Below, piece by piece: positions 45,486-53,962 of a DNA stretch of 64,000 bases (positions are counted from its first letter, which is position 1; each line of letters opens with the position of its first letter). The position numbers and the translations under genes were made by a program. The DNA is from Exiguobacterium aestuarii (GTDB lineage: Bacteria > Bacillota > Bacilli > Exiguobacteriales > Exiguobacteriaceae), in contig NZ_JAIVAC010000001.1 in assembly GCF_020171655.1 (NCBI RefSeq), forward strand, positions 930,001 to 994,000, in the 5' to 3' direction. Under the pieces are notes generated by a model. The model made no database searches, had not been told where the DNA came from, and worked only from the letters and a program-made list of their open reading frames with translations.

Positions 45486-46198
45486 TCACTAGCAGCTTCG
45501 AACTTGTACCCAACACCCCATACAGTCGTGATCATATGAGCCGCATCTGGTGAGACGCGATTCAATTTCTCACGAAGACGTTTCACATGCGTATCGACGG
45601 TCCGAAGGTCTCCAAAAAATTCATAGTTCCATACTTCTTTCAACAACTGCTCGCGAGAAAAGACTTTATCGACCTGCTTCGCAAGGAAGAACAGCAATTC
45701 ATATTCTTTCGGTGTAAGGGCAATCTCTTCTCCGTCGACCGTGACACGGTGCGCATCATTGTCAATCGTCAAGTGCGGGAACACGATCAAATCTTTTGAT
45801 TTCTCACTCGTCTGCATAAACTTAGTCGAGCCAGAACGACGAAGGAGTGCCTTGACGCGAAGAACGACCTCACGCGGACTGAACGGTTTCACGATGTAAT
45901 CGTCCGCCCCGACTTCAAATCCTTGGACACGATCAATCTCTTCACCTTTCGCTGTAAGCATGATGACCGGTGTCGCTTTCGTTTTCCGGAGTTCTGTACA
46001 CACTTCGACTCCGTCCATTTTCGGCATCATCAAATCAAGTAAGATGACGTCGTATTCGTTTTCAAGAGCGAGAGCGAGTGCCTCTTCTCCATTGACCGCT
46101 TCTTCAATCACATACTGTTCACGTTCTAAGTACATTTTCAAAAGTCGGCGAATTCTCTCTTCGTCGTCGACTACTAAAATCTTCGTTTTCTCAGCCAT
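45482..46198 (-). CDS. resD: Response regulator ResD (OmpR/PhoB family)
   Basis: 238 residues: receiver domain (ILVVDDEERI with the acidic pair, phospho-Asp in VILLDLMMPKMDG, Lys in FSPREV) and winged-helix DNA-binding domain (LTPKEYELLFFLAKQVDKVFSREQLLKEVWNYEFFGDLRTVDTHVKRLREKL). ATG at 46198 with AGGAGGG 8 bases upstream; the longer frame (46273) has no site. A terminator separates it from resC, so resDE forms its own unit, preceded by a strong dyad at 46237-46259. Confidence 0.95.
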   Translation of the reverse strand: MAEKTKILVVDDEERIRRLLKMYLEREQYVIEEAVNGEEALALALENEYDVILLDLMMPKMDGVEVCTELRKTKATPVIMLTAKGEEIDRVQGFEVGADDYIVKPFSPREVVLRVKALLRRSGSTKFMQTSEKSKDLIVFPHLTIDNDAHRVTVDGEEIALTPKEYELLFFLAKQVDKVFSREQLLKEVWNYEFFGDLRTVDTHVKRLREKLNRVSPDAAHMITTVWGVGYKFEAASE

Positions 46199-46236
46199 AC
46201 CAGAAACCCTCCTAAGACCCATTACGAGTTGTAGCG

Positions 46237-46259
46237 AATGTTGCACAATTGTGAACATT
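46237..46259. promoter_or_regulatory. Dyad in the resD leader/promoter region
   Basis: Arms AATGTT / AACATT enclose CACAATTGTG, a self-complementary 10-mer, about 40-60 bases before the resD start. The same 10-mer is the core of the resC terminator. It may be an operator or an RNA hairpin; no regulator is assigned. Confidence 0.35.
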
Positions 46260-46325
46260 CCACTCCCTGCCATAACTATACCACTCTATTATTTCGCTTC
46301 ACAACGATGATTTGATGGACCAAAT

Positions 46326-46353
46326 GAAAAAGAAGTCACAATTGTGACTTCTT
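46326..46353 (-). terminator. Intrinsic terminator of resABC
   Basis: Self-complementary stem AAGAAGTCACAA / TTGTGACTTCTT with T5 on the minus strand, just after resC. Confidence 0.85.
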
Positions 46354-46358
46354 TCGCG

Positions 46359-47546
46359 TCATGCATATGAATGTAGACCGGCGATGACCAAGTTGACGAA
46401 GACGAGGTTGAACATGATGATGGCAAATCCACCGACACATAACCAAGCCGCTTTCGTTCCGGTCCAGCCGCGCTGGATGCGCATATGCAAGTAATAAATA
46501 TAAATGAGCATCGTAATGAGGGCCCATACTTCCTTTGGATCCCAACCCCAGAAGCGGTTCCACGCAATCTGTGCCCAAATCATCGCAAAGATGAGACCGC
46601 CGAGGATAAAGACAGGCAATCCGATTGCGACCGAGCGATAGCTGATCTCATCAGCAAGGTCGAGGTCGACCTTTTTCGCAAGCGGTTGAAGCGCTTCAGC
46701 AATGCGTTTTCGCAAAATCACGAAACGGAGCAACGCATAAATCACGACACCACCGATAACCGACCAGATGAGCGTGTTCAACTTGAGTGTATTGATCCAA
46801 TTCGGCAACTCAAGTGACAAACCGCTCGCTCCTGACAAGAGCTGTGCACCTTCTGGTACGAATAGGATTGGCATGAAGTATTCATACGTCTCGACTTGAC
46901 CGCGGTCATTCGTAAATTCGACGACTCCACCGGCACCGATTCCTTTGAAGAGCATCGACACGATGATGAACCCAAGTGTACACATGAGAACGAACATCGT
47001 CACTTCAAGCCACGTCCGTGATTTAGACTGTTCTTTCATCGATGTCTCATTCAATAAGAAAATGAGACCTGACGCAAAACTGATGGCCAAAATCCCTTGT
47101 CCGAGCGCTGCCGTCGTGACGTGGATTTTTAACCATACACTGTTGAGTGCCGGAATGAGCGGTGCGACCTCACTCGAGAACATCGAGGCGAAAGCAATGA
47201 CGAGTAACGCCACTGGCATCGCGAACAATCCGAGTACATCATTTTTATAAATCCCGTATACGACGAGGAATCCGAGCACCATCATCATGCCGAAAAACGT
47301 CGTATATTCATATAAGTTTGATACCGGCGCATAGCCGACACCTGCCCAACGCATAAAGAAATATGTCATTTGGGCGATAAATCCGATAATTGCCAAGATG
47401 AAGGCATACTTCCCATAGGCGACACGGTTGACGTTTCGATCCTTACGCATACCACTAACGGCAATCGTAAAGAGAACCGTCGAGATCGCGTAAAGGAAGA
47501 ATGCGATAAACAGCATTCGGCTGCTCCATTCAATCCATTCCATCAA
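46359..47546 (-). CDS. resC: Cytochrome c biogenesis protein ResC (CcsA-like)
   Basis: 395 residues, about eight membrane segments. The haem-handling WWD motif is present as WNRFWGWDPKEVWALI near the C-terminus, with membrane-edge histidines nearby (KIHVTTAALGQG, YYLHMRIQRGW). With ResB it forms the System II synthase that exports haem and attaches it to apocytochrome c outside the membrane. Start overlaps the resB stop by four bases. Followed by a terminator. Confidence 0.95.
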   Translation of the reverse strand: MMEWIEWSSRMLFIAFFLYAISTVLFTIAVSGMRKDRNVNRVAYGKYAFILAIIGFIAQMTYFFMRWAGVGYAPVSNLYEYTTFFGMMMVLGFLVVYGIYKNDVLGLFAMPVALLVIAFASMFSSEVAPLIPALNSVWLKIHVTTAALGQGILAISFASGLIFLLNETSMKEQSKSRTWLEVTMFVLMCTLGFIIVSMLFKGIGAGGVVEFTNDRGQVETYEYFMPILFVPEGAQLLSGASGLSLELPNWINTLKLNTLIWSVIGGVVIYALLRFVILRKRIAEALQPLAKKVDLDLADEISYRSVAIGLPVFILGGLIFAMIWAQIAWNRFWGWDPKEVWALITMLIYIYYLHMRIQRGWTGTKAAWLCVGGFAIIMFNLVFVNLVIAGLHSYA

Positions 47547-49087
47547 GATTCCCCTCTTTCATCTGTTGACTCGTTCTCCGGCTTCGAAGTAAATCTCGCC
47601 TGATCTTCCCACATCGGTAAACCGGACTGTTCTAATAATGGCGAAACCTCTCGACGGAGCGAGGACGGGTTTTTGTTCGTAAAGCCTGCAACGAGTACCT
47701 CATCTTCATGACGACGAATCCAGACACGGCGGTGTGGCCAATACATACCCATCACAATTCCAATCATGAAGATGGTCGCACCGACGATCAGAATCGGGTA
47801 CGTCGAGTCACTCTTCACACGGAGTCCACTCGTACTCGCCATCTCTGTACCTGCAAACTGGACATCATAACGGTTCTCTTCATCGGCGACGTTGAGACGA
47901 ATACCGACTAAGTTTGATTCCGTCTCGCCTTCAGGTGATTCGATATTGAAGAAGAAGGCAGGATTCAGTGCACGTGGTGATTTCGTGTTCGGTTGTCCAT
48001 CCTTCACTTCAAAATCAGGATACAAGTCTTTCAATGTGACCGTGACACCGTCTAAGTCATACGACTTTTCTGGATTCTCGAGGTCGACTTTGAACGGTCC
48101 ATACTCGTCACCTGTCTGTTTATCGACGAGCATGAACGACATCGACAAGAATTCCGGTCGACTTGAATATTGCTCTTGATACACTTCATATTTTTCGAAC
48201 TTAAACGGGTGGTTGACTTTCGTCGAACCGACATCGACTTGTTCGAGTTGCGGCGATCCGTCCTCGTTCGTTCCCGTCTTCTTAAATAATGTCAGTTCCG
48301 TCTCGTAGTTTTTTGGAACGGCTCCGGCTTTTTCAATGGCAGCTGCGAACTTCGCATCTTCCTCATTGTTCTCCGGGTCATACATTTCAAGAATGAACTG
48401 GTCGTTCCGTAAATAGTATTCCCCATCTGTCGCCTCTAGTGAGACCGTATCTCCTTCACGAATCCACTCGAGTGTATCCGTGTGGAATGCAGGGAACACG
48501 CGGAGCATCGCCCCAAGGAAGAAGATGACGAGGCCGACGTGGTTCACATATGGACCCCAACGACCGAAACGGTGTTTTTCAGCCAATAAGGCATCTCCGT
48601 CTCGTTTGACACTGTACCGTTTTTTCTTGAGCGACACTTCCATTTCATCGATTTGAGCGTCTGTTCCTTCGCCTTGTCCGAAGAGGCGTTGTCCTTTCAT
48701 AAAGCGCTCTGTCCGTCTAACCGGCTGATTCTTTAGCGCTTTATAGAGCGGGACGCCACGGTCAATCGATACAACGATGAGCGAGAGCGTCAACATGACG
48801 ATGAGACCGATATACCACCATGACGTATATAGGTTGTGGAATCCAAGTGCATAATAAATCGAACCTGGCGTCCCATATTCCTCCAAGTAATATTGCTCTG
48901 GAGGTAACTGTTGTGGGATGTACATTTCTTGAGGGAAAATCGTCCCGATTGCCGAGCCGACAATAATCAGCGCAATCAACCACAATCCCACTTTGACCGA
49001 TGCGAAGAAGTTCCACACCCGGTCAATGACCGATTTAGGACGACGCTTTGACCGTAAATCAGCGCCTTCGTATTTCATATCTAGCAT
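47543..49087 (-). CDS. resB: Cytochrome c biogenesis protein ResB (Ccs1-like)
   Basis: 514 residues with membrane segments at about 33-52, 91-110, 165-185 and 440-460 and a large extracellular domain between the last two, the Ccs1/ResB arrangement. N-terminal block RVWNFFASVKVGLWLIALI and PPEQYYLEEYG are family-typical. It partners ResC in haem attachment. ATG at 49087 follows GGGGGA at 7 bases. Operon resA-resB-resC; the gap to resA is 19 bases. Confidence 0.95.
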   Translation of the reverse strand: MLDMKYEGADLRSKRRPKSVIDRVWNFFASVKVGLWLIALIIVGSAIGTIFPQEMYIPQQLPPEQYYLEEYGTPGSIYYALGFHNLYTSWWYIGLIVMLTLSLIVVSIDRGVPLYKALKNQPVRRTERFMKGQRLFGQGEGTDAQIDEMEVSLKKKRYSVKRDGDALLAEKHRFGRWGPYVNHVGLVIFFLGAMLRVFPAFHTDTLEWIREGDTVSLEATDGEYYLRNDQFILEMYDPENNEEDAKFAAAIEKAGAVPKNYETELTLFKKTGTNEDGSPQLEQVDVGSTKVNHPFKFEKYEVYQEQYSSRPEFLSMSFMLVDKQTGDEYGPFKVDLENPEKSYDLDGVTVTLKDLYPDFEVKDGQPNTKSPRALNPAFFFNIESPEGETESNLVGIRLNVADEENRYDVQFAGTEMASTSGLRVKSDSTYPILIVGATIFMIGIVMGMYWPHRRVWIRRHEDEVLVAGFTNKNPSSLRREVSPLLEQSGLPMWEDQARFTSKPENESTDERGES

Positions 49088-49106
49088 CTGTGCGTCCCCC
49101 GTTCGC

Positions 49107-49697
49107 TTACAATGACTTCTCGGCTAGCTCCATCAATTTCTCTTTCGTGAGTTCACCTTCATATTTTTCAATTACGTTTCCTTCACCATCGATGACGAAT
49201 GTGACAGGTAAATTATAAATGCCATAGGCTTTCTCGACTTCACTCTTCGTGTCCATCAAGATCGGATAATCGAGACCGACACCGAGGTCGTTCACAAAGT
49301 TATCGACGCGAAGCGGCGTCTCACCGACGTTCACCGCCCAAAAATCGACACCCATGTCTTGGAGTGTTGCGTAATTCTCCTGTACGACTGGCATTTCTTT
49401 CTTACAAGGTTCACAGAACGTACCCCAGAAGTTGAGAAGCATTCCTTTTCCTTCGTATGTGTCACGTTCATAAAGGGTCGTACCGTCGAGTGTGACGAGT
49501 TTGAAGTTCGGTGCCTCGTCCCCTGCCTCGATGCGTCCGTCATTACCAGCTTGGTCGAACAATTGCATGACGGTGATGGCTCCCGCAAAGAGAACGACCG
49601 TCATAATCATCAAGCGCCAAAATGACCTCTTTTTCTTTTTCGCGACCGCTTGTTCCATGCGGTCGTCTTTGTTTTGATCTTTTGTCATCGTTTTCAC
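49107..49697 (-). CDS. resA: Thiol-disulfide oxidoreductase ResA
   Basis: 196 residues: basic N-terminus, signal-anchor at about 27-45, then a thioredoxin-fold domain with active site C95-E-P-C98 (WGTFCEPCKKE) and the cis-Pro loop NLPVTFVIDGEG. It reduces the CxxCH disulfide of apocytochrome c outside the membrane, receiving electrons from CcdA (5410-6108). GTG at 49697 has AAGGA 5 bases upstream; an ATG three codons inside is possible. First gene of resABC, with candidate ResD sites upstream. Confidence 0.94.
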   Translation of the reverse strand: MKTMTKDQNKDDRMEQAVAKKKKRSFWRLMIMTVVLFAGAITVMQLFDQAGNDGRIEAGDEAPNFKLVTLDGTTLYERDTYEGKGMLLNFWGTFCEPCKKEMPVVQENYATLQDMGVDFWAVNVGETPLRVDNFVNDLGVGLDYPILMDTKSEVEKAYGIYNLPVTFVIDGEGNVIEKYEGELTKEKLMELAEKSL

Positions 49698-49768
49698 ACC
49701 ATCCTTCAGTTGCTATTGTACTGAAAAAACATTAAAAACGCACATTAACAGACTTTTTTCATTTTTTT

Positions 49769-49786
49769 GTCACACAATTTACACAA
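49769..49786. promoter_or_regulatory. Candidate ResD-binding tandem repeats before resA
   Basis: On the minus strand two adjacent 9-base direct repeats, TTGTGTAAA and TTGTGTGAC, resemble the TTGTGAA-type ResD sites. They lie about 50 bases upstream of a good -10 (TACAAT, 49715-49720) that lacks a good -35, as expected for an activated promoter. Confidence 0.4.
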
Positions 49787-49787
49787 T

Positions 49788-49819
49788 CAAAAAAATCATC
49801 CTATTTCAGGACGATTTTT
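49788..49819 (-). terminator. Intrinsic terminator of rluB operon
   Basis: AAAAATCGTCCT / AGGATGATTTTT hairpin (one mismatch) with T7 on the minus strand. Confidence 0.88.
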
Positions 49820-49824
49820 TGTTG

Positions 49825-50583
49825 TTATTTTTTCTTCTTTTTGCCTCGTGGTTTAGGTGGAACCGTCGGATTCGCGAGTTCACGAAGCTTGCTGATCTCT
49901 TTGTGTGAAAGTTCACGCCAGTCGCCGGTATTGAGACCGTCGAGCGTCAAGAAACCGAACTGTTCACGCTTTAGTTTGATGACCTCAGAACCGATTGCTT
50001 CGACCATGCGACGGATTTGACGATTGTGTCCTTCCGAGATGACGATCTCAAGGATGGCCGTGTTCTTTTTCTGGTCGACAGACTTCATCTTCACTTTCGC
50101 ACTACCCGTTTTGAATCCGTCATCGAGCTGAACACCTGACTCCAGTTGCTTGATTGCCAAGTAAGAAGGGATGTTCTTCACTTTTGCCACATAGCGCTTT
50201 TGAATCTTATATTTCGGATGCGTCATCATGTTCGAGAACTCTCCATCATTCGTCAAGATGATGAGTCCTGTCGTGTTATAGTCAAGACGTCCGACCGGGA
50301 AAACACGTGCCCCTGGTGGCACGAGATCCGTGATCACTTTACGTCCTTTATCGTCTTCTACCGTCGACACATAGCCGCTCGGTTTATAGAGCACGTAGTA
50401 GACATGCTCTTCTTGCTCGATTTTGACGCCATCGACCTCAATCTCTGACTTCGGTCCGACTTTCGTCCCGAGTTCACGTACCACTTTCCCGTTGACGCGG
50501 ACGCGACCATCCAAAATCATTTCTTCCGCTTTACGACGCGAGGCGACCCCCGCTTGTGCGATTACTTTTTGCAAACGTTCCAT
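49825..50583 (-). CDS. rluB: 23S rRNA pseudouridine synthase RluB
   Basis: 252 residues: N-terminal S4 domain (ERLQKVIAQAGVASRRKAEEMILDGRVRVNGKVV) and RsuA-type catalytic domain with the Asp in VGRLDYNTTGLIILTNDG. It makes pseudouridine near position 2605 of 23S rRNA. Ends in a lysine-rich tail (PRGKKKKK). Located 4 bases after scpB, the conserved scpA-scpB-rluB order. Confidence 0.95.
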   Translation of the reverse strand: MERLQKVIAQAGVASRRKAEEMILDGRVRVNGKVVRELGTKVGPKSEIEVDGVKIEQEEHVYYVLYKPSGYVSTVEDDKGRKVITDLVPPGARVFPVGRLDYNTTGLIILTNDGEFSNMMTHPKYKIQKRYVAKVKNIPSYLAIKQLESGVQLDDGFKTGSAKVKMKSVDQKKNTAILEIVISEGHNRQIRRMVEAIGSEVIKLKREQFGFLTLDGLNTGDWRELSHKEISKLRELANPTVPPKPRGKKKKK

Positions 50584-50587
50584 ATGA

Positions 50588-51181
50588 TTAATCCTTCTCC
50601 AATCTCTCTTCTTGCTTCGGTGATTCCTGACCGAAGAACAAATCGCCTTCGTCTGTCAGTTCATCCTCAAATGTTAATGGTGGTAATTCCTCGAGCGAGT
50701 TAAATCCAAAATGGTCGAGGAAGTGCTCTGTCGTTCGATACAACTTGGCACGACCAATTGTTTTAGCACGGCCAGCTGATTCGATTAACCCTTTTGATAA
50801 TAGCGTATGAATGACTCGCTCCACTTTGACACCGCGAACCTCTTCGATGTCCGCCCGCGTGACCGGCTGCTTATAGGCGATAATGACGAGCGTCTCCATC
50901 GCCGCGCGTGAAAGTGCCTGCTCCGCCATCGTCCCGACATATTTTTGAATGTAGGGAGACACATCTGGAACAGTCACAAGTTTGTACACACCTGCCGATT
51001 CCATGAGTTGGAACGGTCGGTTCGATGTTTTAAACGAGGCTTCTAACTTACTGAGCTGTTCTCGCGCAGCAGCCTCTGAGATGTCGAGCGTTTCTGCGAG
51101 CGCTCGGACTTCCATCCCTTCGTCCCCGACGACGAATAGCAATCCTTCGATAATCGTTTCATAGGACAGCAACCGCTTCAT
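50588..51181 (-). CDS. scpB: Segregation and condensation protein B
   Basis: About 197 residues: tandem winged-helix protein ([41 protein letters not shown], then [55 protein letters not shown]). A dimer binds ScpA in the SMC condensin complex. Start uncertain: ATG at 51181 touches AAAGGGG, while TTG at 51172 has 9-base spacing. It overlaps the scpA 3' end by about 20 bases. Confidence 0.93.
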   Translation of the reverse strand: MKRLLSYETIIEGLLFVVGDEGMEVRALAETLDISEAAAREQLSKLEASFKTSNRPFQLMESAGVYKLVTVPDVSPYIQKYVGTMAEQALSRAAMETLVIIAYKQPVTRADIEEVRGVKVERVIHTLLSKGLIESAGRAKTIGRAKLYRTTEHFLDHFGFNSLEELPPLTFEDELTDEGDLFFGQESPKQEERLEKD

Positions 51182-51926
51182 CCCCTTTCTTTGATGATTC
51201 GATGAACGAGATTTGAATGTCTTGGTCAAGTTGTTTCGTTTCGACGACCCGTAGCTTGATCAGCTCAAGAAGCGCCATAAACGTCACGACGAGATCTGAG
51301 ACGTTCGGTCGTTCTACAAAGAAGGCGAAAAACGATGTCTGTCGCGTAGAAGAAACGTGTTCATGAAGTCTCGTCATCTGTTCTTCAAGCGTTCGTTCTT
51401 CGCGTTTAATCGTCTTTTTGCGTCGTTCTTTCCAACGTTTCCGTTCAATCATTTTAGAATAGGCATGAAGAAGGTCTGAGAAGTTCAGCGGTCCGTCGTA
51501 CTTCGACACTTCCTCTGACATGTAGTTCGTCAAATCTTCTCCCGGTCGTGTGTAAAGTTCGAGACGATGTTCTTCTTGTTCACGCATAAAAACGACTGCT
51601 TCTTTATATGCTTTGTATTCGATCAATTGACGAATGAGTCCCTCACGTGTTGGTTCTTCGCTAAAGTCTGGAACATCCTCATCCTCGACCTGAACAGGCG
51701 GTAACAACTGCTTGCTCTTTAACTGGAGCAACGTCGCCGCCATGACCAAGTATTCACTGGCCACGTCGAGTTCAAATTTTTGCATCGTGCGAATATAGCC
51801 GACATACTGGTCAGTGACTTCTGCCACGGAAATGTCGACGATATCAATCTCCATTTTTCCAATCAAATGGAGCAACAGGTCGAGTGGACCTTCGAACGTA
51901 TCGATTTTAACGTTATAGGCTTCCAT
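51159..51926 (-). CDS. scpA: Segregation and condensation protein A
   Basis: 255 residues, kleisin. N-terminal [46 protein letters not shown] binds SMC; acidic linker ([13 protein letters not shown]) and C-terminal winged helix follow. It bridges SMC heads for chromosome compaction and segregation. ATG at 51926 with CAGGTG upstream is preferred to ATG 51941, which lies before that site. First gene of scpA-scpB-rluB, divergent from ypuF. Confidence 0.94.
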   Translation of the reverse strand: MEAYNVKIDTFEGPLDLLLHLIGKMEIDIVDISVAEVTDQYVGYIRTMQKFELDVASEYLVMAATLLQLKSKQLLPPVQVEDEDVPDFSEEPTREGLIRQLIEYKAYKEAVVFMREQEEHRLELYTRPGEDLTNYMSEEVSKYDGPLNFSDLLHAYSKMIERKRWKERRKKTIKREERTLEEQMTRLHEHVSSTRQTSFFAFFVERPNVSDLVVTFMALLELIKLRVVETKQLDQDIQISFIESSKKGDEAVAVL

Positions 51927-52009
51927 AGAGACACCTGCCATTTTACATTTTTGCGCTTTAGTATAACATGTTTTATAACACCGTGGACACGAAAGGAGAA
52001 AAATGATTC

Positions 52010-52477
52010 ATGACCCCTTTTATTCATTATACGTTGCTTTTTGAATGTCATGCCGATTATTTCGAATGTCATGAGGTATTAGAAGAAGCGTGGCAGGCAG
52101 ACGGACGTCGTCATCACGGCTATGCGGCACTCATTCAATACGCCGTCATTCACTATCATCTCCGACGAGACAATCTAATCGGTGCGAAAAAGAGCTTGCG
52201 ACTCTTACGTCGAAAGATGGACATCGCTTCCCCCTATTTAAATGAGCTCGGTCTTGATGTCGACGCCTTCATCGCACAGCTTGATGAATGGCCGTTACAC
52301 ACGAAGCTCCCATTACAACAGGATGTTCGTGACACGGTCGAATCACTAAAACCGACGTTCCCATCGACAGATCTGTCGTTCGAGGAATTGGTCCACAAGC
52401 ATCTTCATCGTGACCGGAGTGAGGTCATCACGGAACGGGAGTTGGCACTTTTAAAAAGGCAACGTGCAAGAAGTTGA
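52010..52477 (+). CDS. ypuF: DUF309 protein (YpuF)
   Basis: 155 residues, all-helical. The DUF309 signature is FECHEVLEEAWQ (HxVLEEAW) near residue 20, followed by LIQYAVIHYHLRRDNLIGAKKSLRLLRRKM. Function unknown; a gene between ribT and scpA in B. subtilis, the same position as here. ATG at 52010 with AGGAG 11 bases upstream; a nearer ATG (52003) opens only a 13-codon frame. Its 3' side is followed by the remnant of a broken gene and the TnpB element. Confidence 0.85.
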   Translation: MTPFIHYTLLFECHADYFECHEVLEEAWQADGRRHHGYAALIQYAVIHYHLRRDNLIGAKKSLRLLRRKMDIASPYLNELGLDVDAFIAQLDEWPLHTKLPLQQDVRDTVESLKPTFPSTDLSFEELVHKHLHRDRSEVITERELALLKRQRARS

Positions 52478-52486
52478 CGTCAAGAT

Positions 52487-52519
52487 TCAAAACGTCTCCT
52501 TTTCATAATCAATGATGAT
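52487..52519 (-). pseudogene. 3' end of the interrupted small gene (last 10 codons plus stop)
   Basis: On the minus strand this segment reads IIIDYEKETF then TGA, and it continues in frame from the last codon before the TnpB element at 53947 once the element is removed. It is separated from its 5' part by 1427 bases of insertion. Confidence 0.75.
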
Positions 52520-52536
52520 CTTTTTTAACTAAATCA

Positions 52537-52602
52537 GGCGAAAATTCTCCCTCCTCTAAGCGTCTCGGAGCGAAGCCCAGCGTTGGTGGGAGATGAATCG
52601 CC
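52537..52602. repeat. Left-end imperfect palindrome of the TnpB element
   Basis: GGCGA...TCTCCC pairs with GGGAGA...TCGCC around a structured centre; this is the subterminal hairpin expected for TnpA recognition. Confidence 0.6.
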
Positions 52603-52637
52603 CGGTCTAACAGTCTTTTCCCCTGTGACAGATGTGA

Positions 52638-52651
52638 CGAACAAAAGTTCG
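52638..52651. promoter_or_regulatory. Perfect LexA-type box inside the TnpB element
   Basis: CGAACAAAAGTTCG matches CGAAC-N4-GTTCG exactly, better than any box at lexA or recA in this window, and lies 86 bases upstream of the tnpB start. It could instead be a small structural hairpin of the left end. Confidence 0.4.
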
Positions 52652-52736
52652 TGATCCCGTCAGATTTTCCCTCCCCCTCCACGGGTATCGGATGAGGAGG
52701 ACACATCACGATCTTCTGAAGGGAGGAGGGACGGAC

Positions 52737-53825
52737 ATGCTGAAGGGCTATACATACAGGCTCCACCCGACGCCGGCACAGGCCGAGTTCCTGGTCCGGA
52801 CGATCGGCTGCGCCCGGTTCATCTACAACAAGCTGCTCGAGGACCGCATCGCCATCCGCGAGGAGGCGAAAGCGGGGAGCGGAACGAGACGGAAACCGGC
52901 GACACCCGCCTCCTACAAGCCCCTGTTCCCGTTCCTCGCCGAGGCGGACAGCCTCGCGCTCGCGAACGCGAAGCTGAACCTCGACACCGCGTTCGCGAAG
53001 TTCTTCGCCGGGACGGGCGGCTTCCCGAACTTCAAATCGAGACGACGGTCGCGCGCCTCCTACACGACGAACAACCAGCATGGCACGATCCGCATCGAGG
53101 CGGGCAAGGTCCGTCTGCCGAAGGTCGGGTTCGTGCGGTTCACACAACATCGCCCGTTCGAGGGCGTCATCCGGTCGGCGACGGTCTCGATGACCAAGAC
53201 AGGCAAGTTCTTTATCTCCATCCTCGTCAAACAGGACGATGAACCATGGATTCCAGCCGAGAACAAGGTCGGGATCGATCTCGGTTTGGAACATTTCGCC
53301 GTCATGACGAACGACGCGATGGTATCGGAGAAAATCGAAAACCCACGTTTCCTTCGACAATCCGAAGCGAAGGTCAAGAAGGCGCAACGGGCGCTGTCGC
53401 GAAAGAAGATCGGGAGCAAGAACCGTGAGAAGGCCAGGCTGATCCTCGCCAAGAAACACGAAAAGATTGCCAACCAACGCAAGGACTTCCTTCACAAACT
53501 GTCAAGACGGATCGTTGACGAGAACCAAGTCATCGTCGTGGAGACATTGAAATCGAGCAACATAATGAAGAACCGACGCTTGGCCAAATCGGTTGGCGAT
53601 GTCAGTTGGTACGAGTTCGTCCGGCAACTCGAGTACAAATCAAACTTCTACGGACGGACACTCATCAAGGCAGACCCTTGGTACGCATCCACTCAAATCT
53701 GTTCCACTTGCGGAGTAAAGGGCGAGAAGAAGGCGATGGATGTCCGTGAATGGACGTGTGTTTGTGGCGCGCATCATGACCGTGACATCAACGCGAGCAT
53801 CAACCTGTTGATGTTGGCCGACTGA
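52737..53825 (+). CDS. tnpB: TnpB, RNA-guided nuclease of IS200/IS605 type
   Basis: 362 residues. N-terminal OrfB helix-turn-helix (YRLHPTPAQAEFLVRTIGCARFIYNKLLEDR), then a split RuvC domain with all three acidic residues: D181 (VGIDLG), E269 (VVETLK), D350 (HDRDINAS), and a zinc ribbon with C322, C325, C341, C343. It looks intact. TnpB uses an RNA from the element's right end to cut matching DNA beside a target-adjacent motif. ATG at 52737 has GGAGGAGGG upstream; longer frames extend into the left end. Codon use is GC-rich compared with neighbours. Confidence 0.93.
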   Translation: MLKGYTYRLHPTPAQAEFLVRTIGCARFIYNKLLEDRIAIREEAKAGSGTRRKPATPASYKPLFPFLAEADSLALANAKLNLDTAFAKFFAGTGGFPNFKSRRRSRASYTTNNQHGTIRIEAGKVRLPKVGFVRFTQHRPFEGVIRSATVSMTKTGKFFISILVKQDDEPWIPAENKVGIDLGLEHFAVMTNDAMVSEKIENPRFLRQSEAKVKKAQRALSRKKIGSKNREKARLILAKKHEKIANQRKDFLHKLSRRIVDENQVIVVETLKSSNIMKNRRLAKSVGDVSWYEFVRQLEYKSNFYGRTLIKADPWYASTQICSTCGVKGEKKAMDVREWTCVCGAHHDRDINASINLLMLAD

Positions 53826-53962
53826 CAATCCTTCAGGGCAGGGACTGCCCGACGAGCTTGGTAAACAACTGTGGCTAGTAAGAGCACGGTCTTCCCAAGA
53901 AGCTCCCCCTTCAATTTGCGAAGCAAATAAGTGGCGAGTAGTTCACCTTCTTAAACGCCGTC
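53800..53962 (+). ncRNA. Predicted omega/reRNA of TnpB with native guide
   Basis: In this family the guide RNA scaffold spans the tnpB 3' end and the right end, and the guide is the DNA immediately beyond it. Here the scaffold would end at 53946 (TTCAC) and the guide would begin CTTCTTAAACGCCGTC (53947-53962). Hairpins GGGCAGGGACTGCCC and the pairing of CTTCAATTTGC with GCAAATAAG support structure. The 5' end is a guess. Confidence 0.45.

Larger units (their letters stand above)
52520..53946 (+). mobile_element. TnpB-only IS200/IS605-family element, 1427 bp
   Basis: The element starts after TGAT and ends in TTCAC, has an LE hairpin (52537-52602), a single tnpB and an RE with GAGCTTGGTAAACAACTG, GAAGCTCCCCCTTC and TAGTTCAC, typical of IS605-type right ends. 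Boundaries come from the broken gene: deleting 52520-53946 rejoins its reading frame without duplication, as expected for single-strand peel-and-paste transposition. There is no tnpA, so it moves only with a transposase in trans. It is visibly richer in GC than the flanks. Confidence 0.85.

Noticed and set aside
52509-53495. 328-codon open frame on the minus strand over tnpB
   Set aside because: It is the GC-rich antisense of tnpB and of the element's left end, with no ribosome site or recognisable domain; tnpB has complete catalytic motifs on the other strand.
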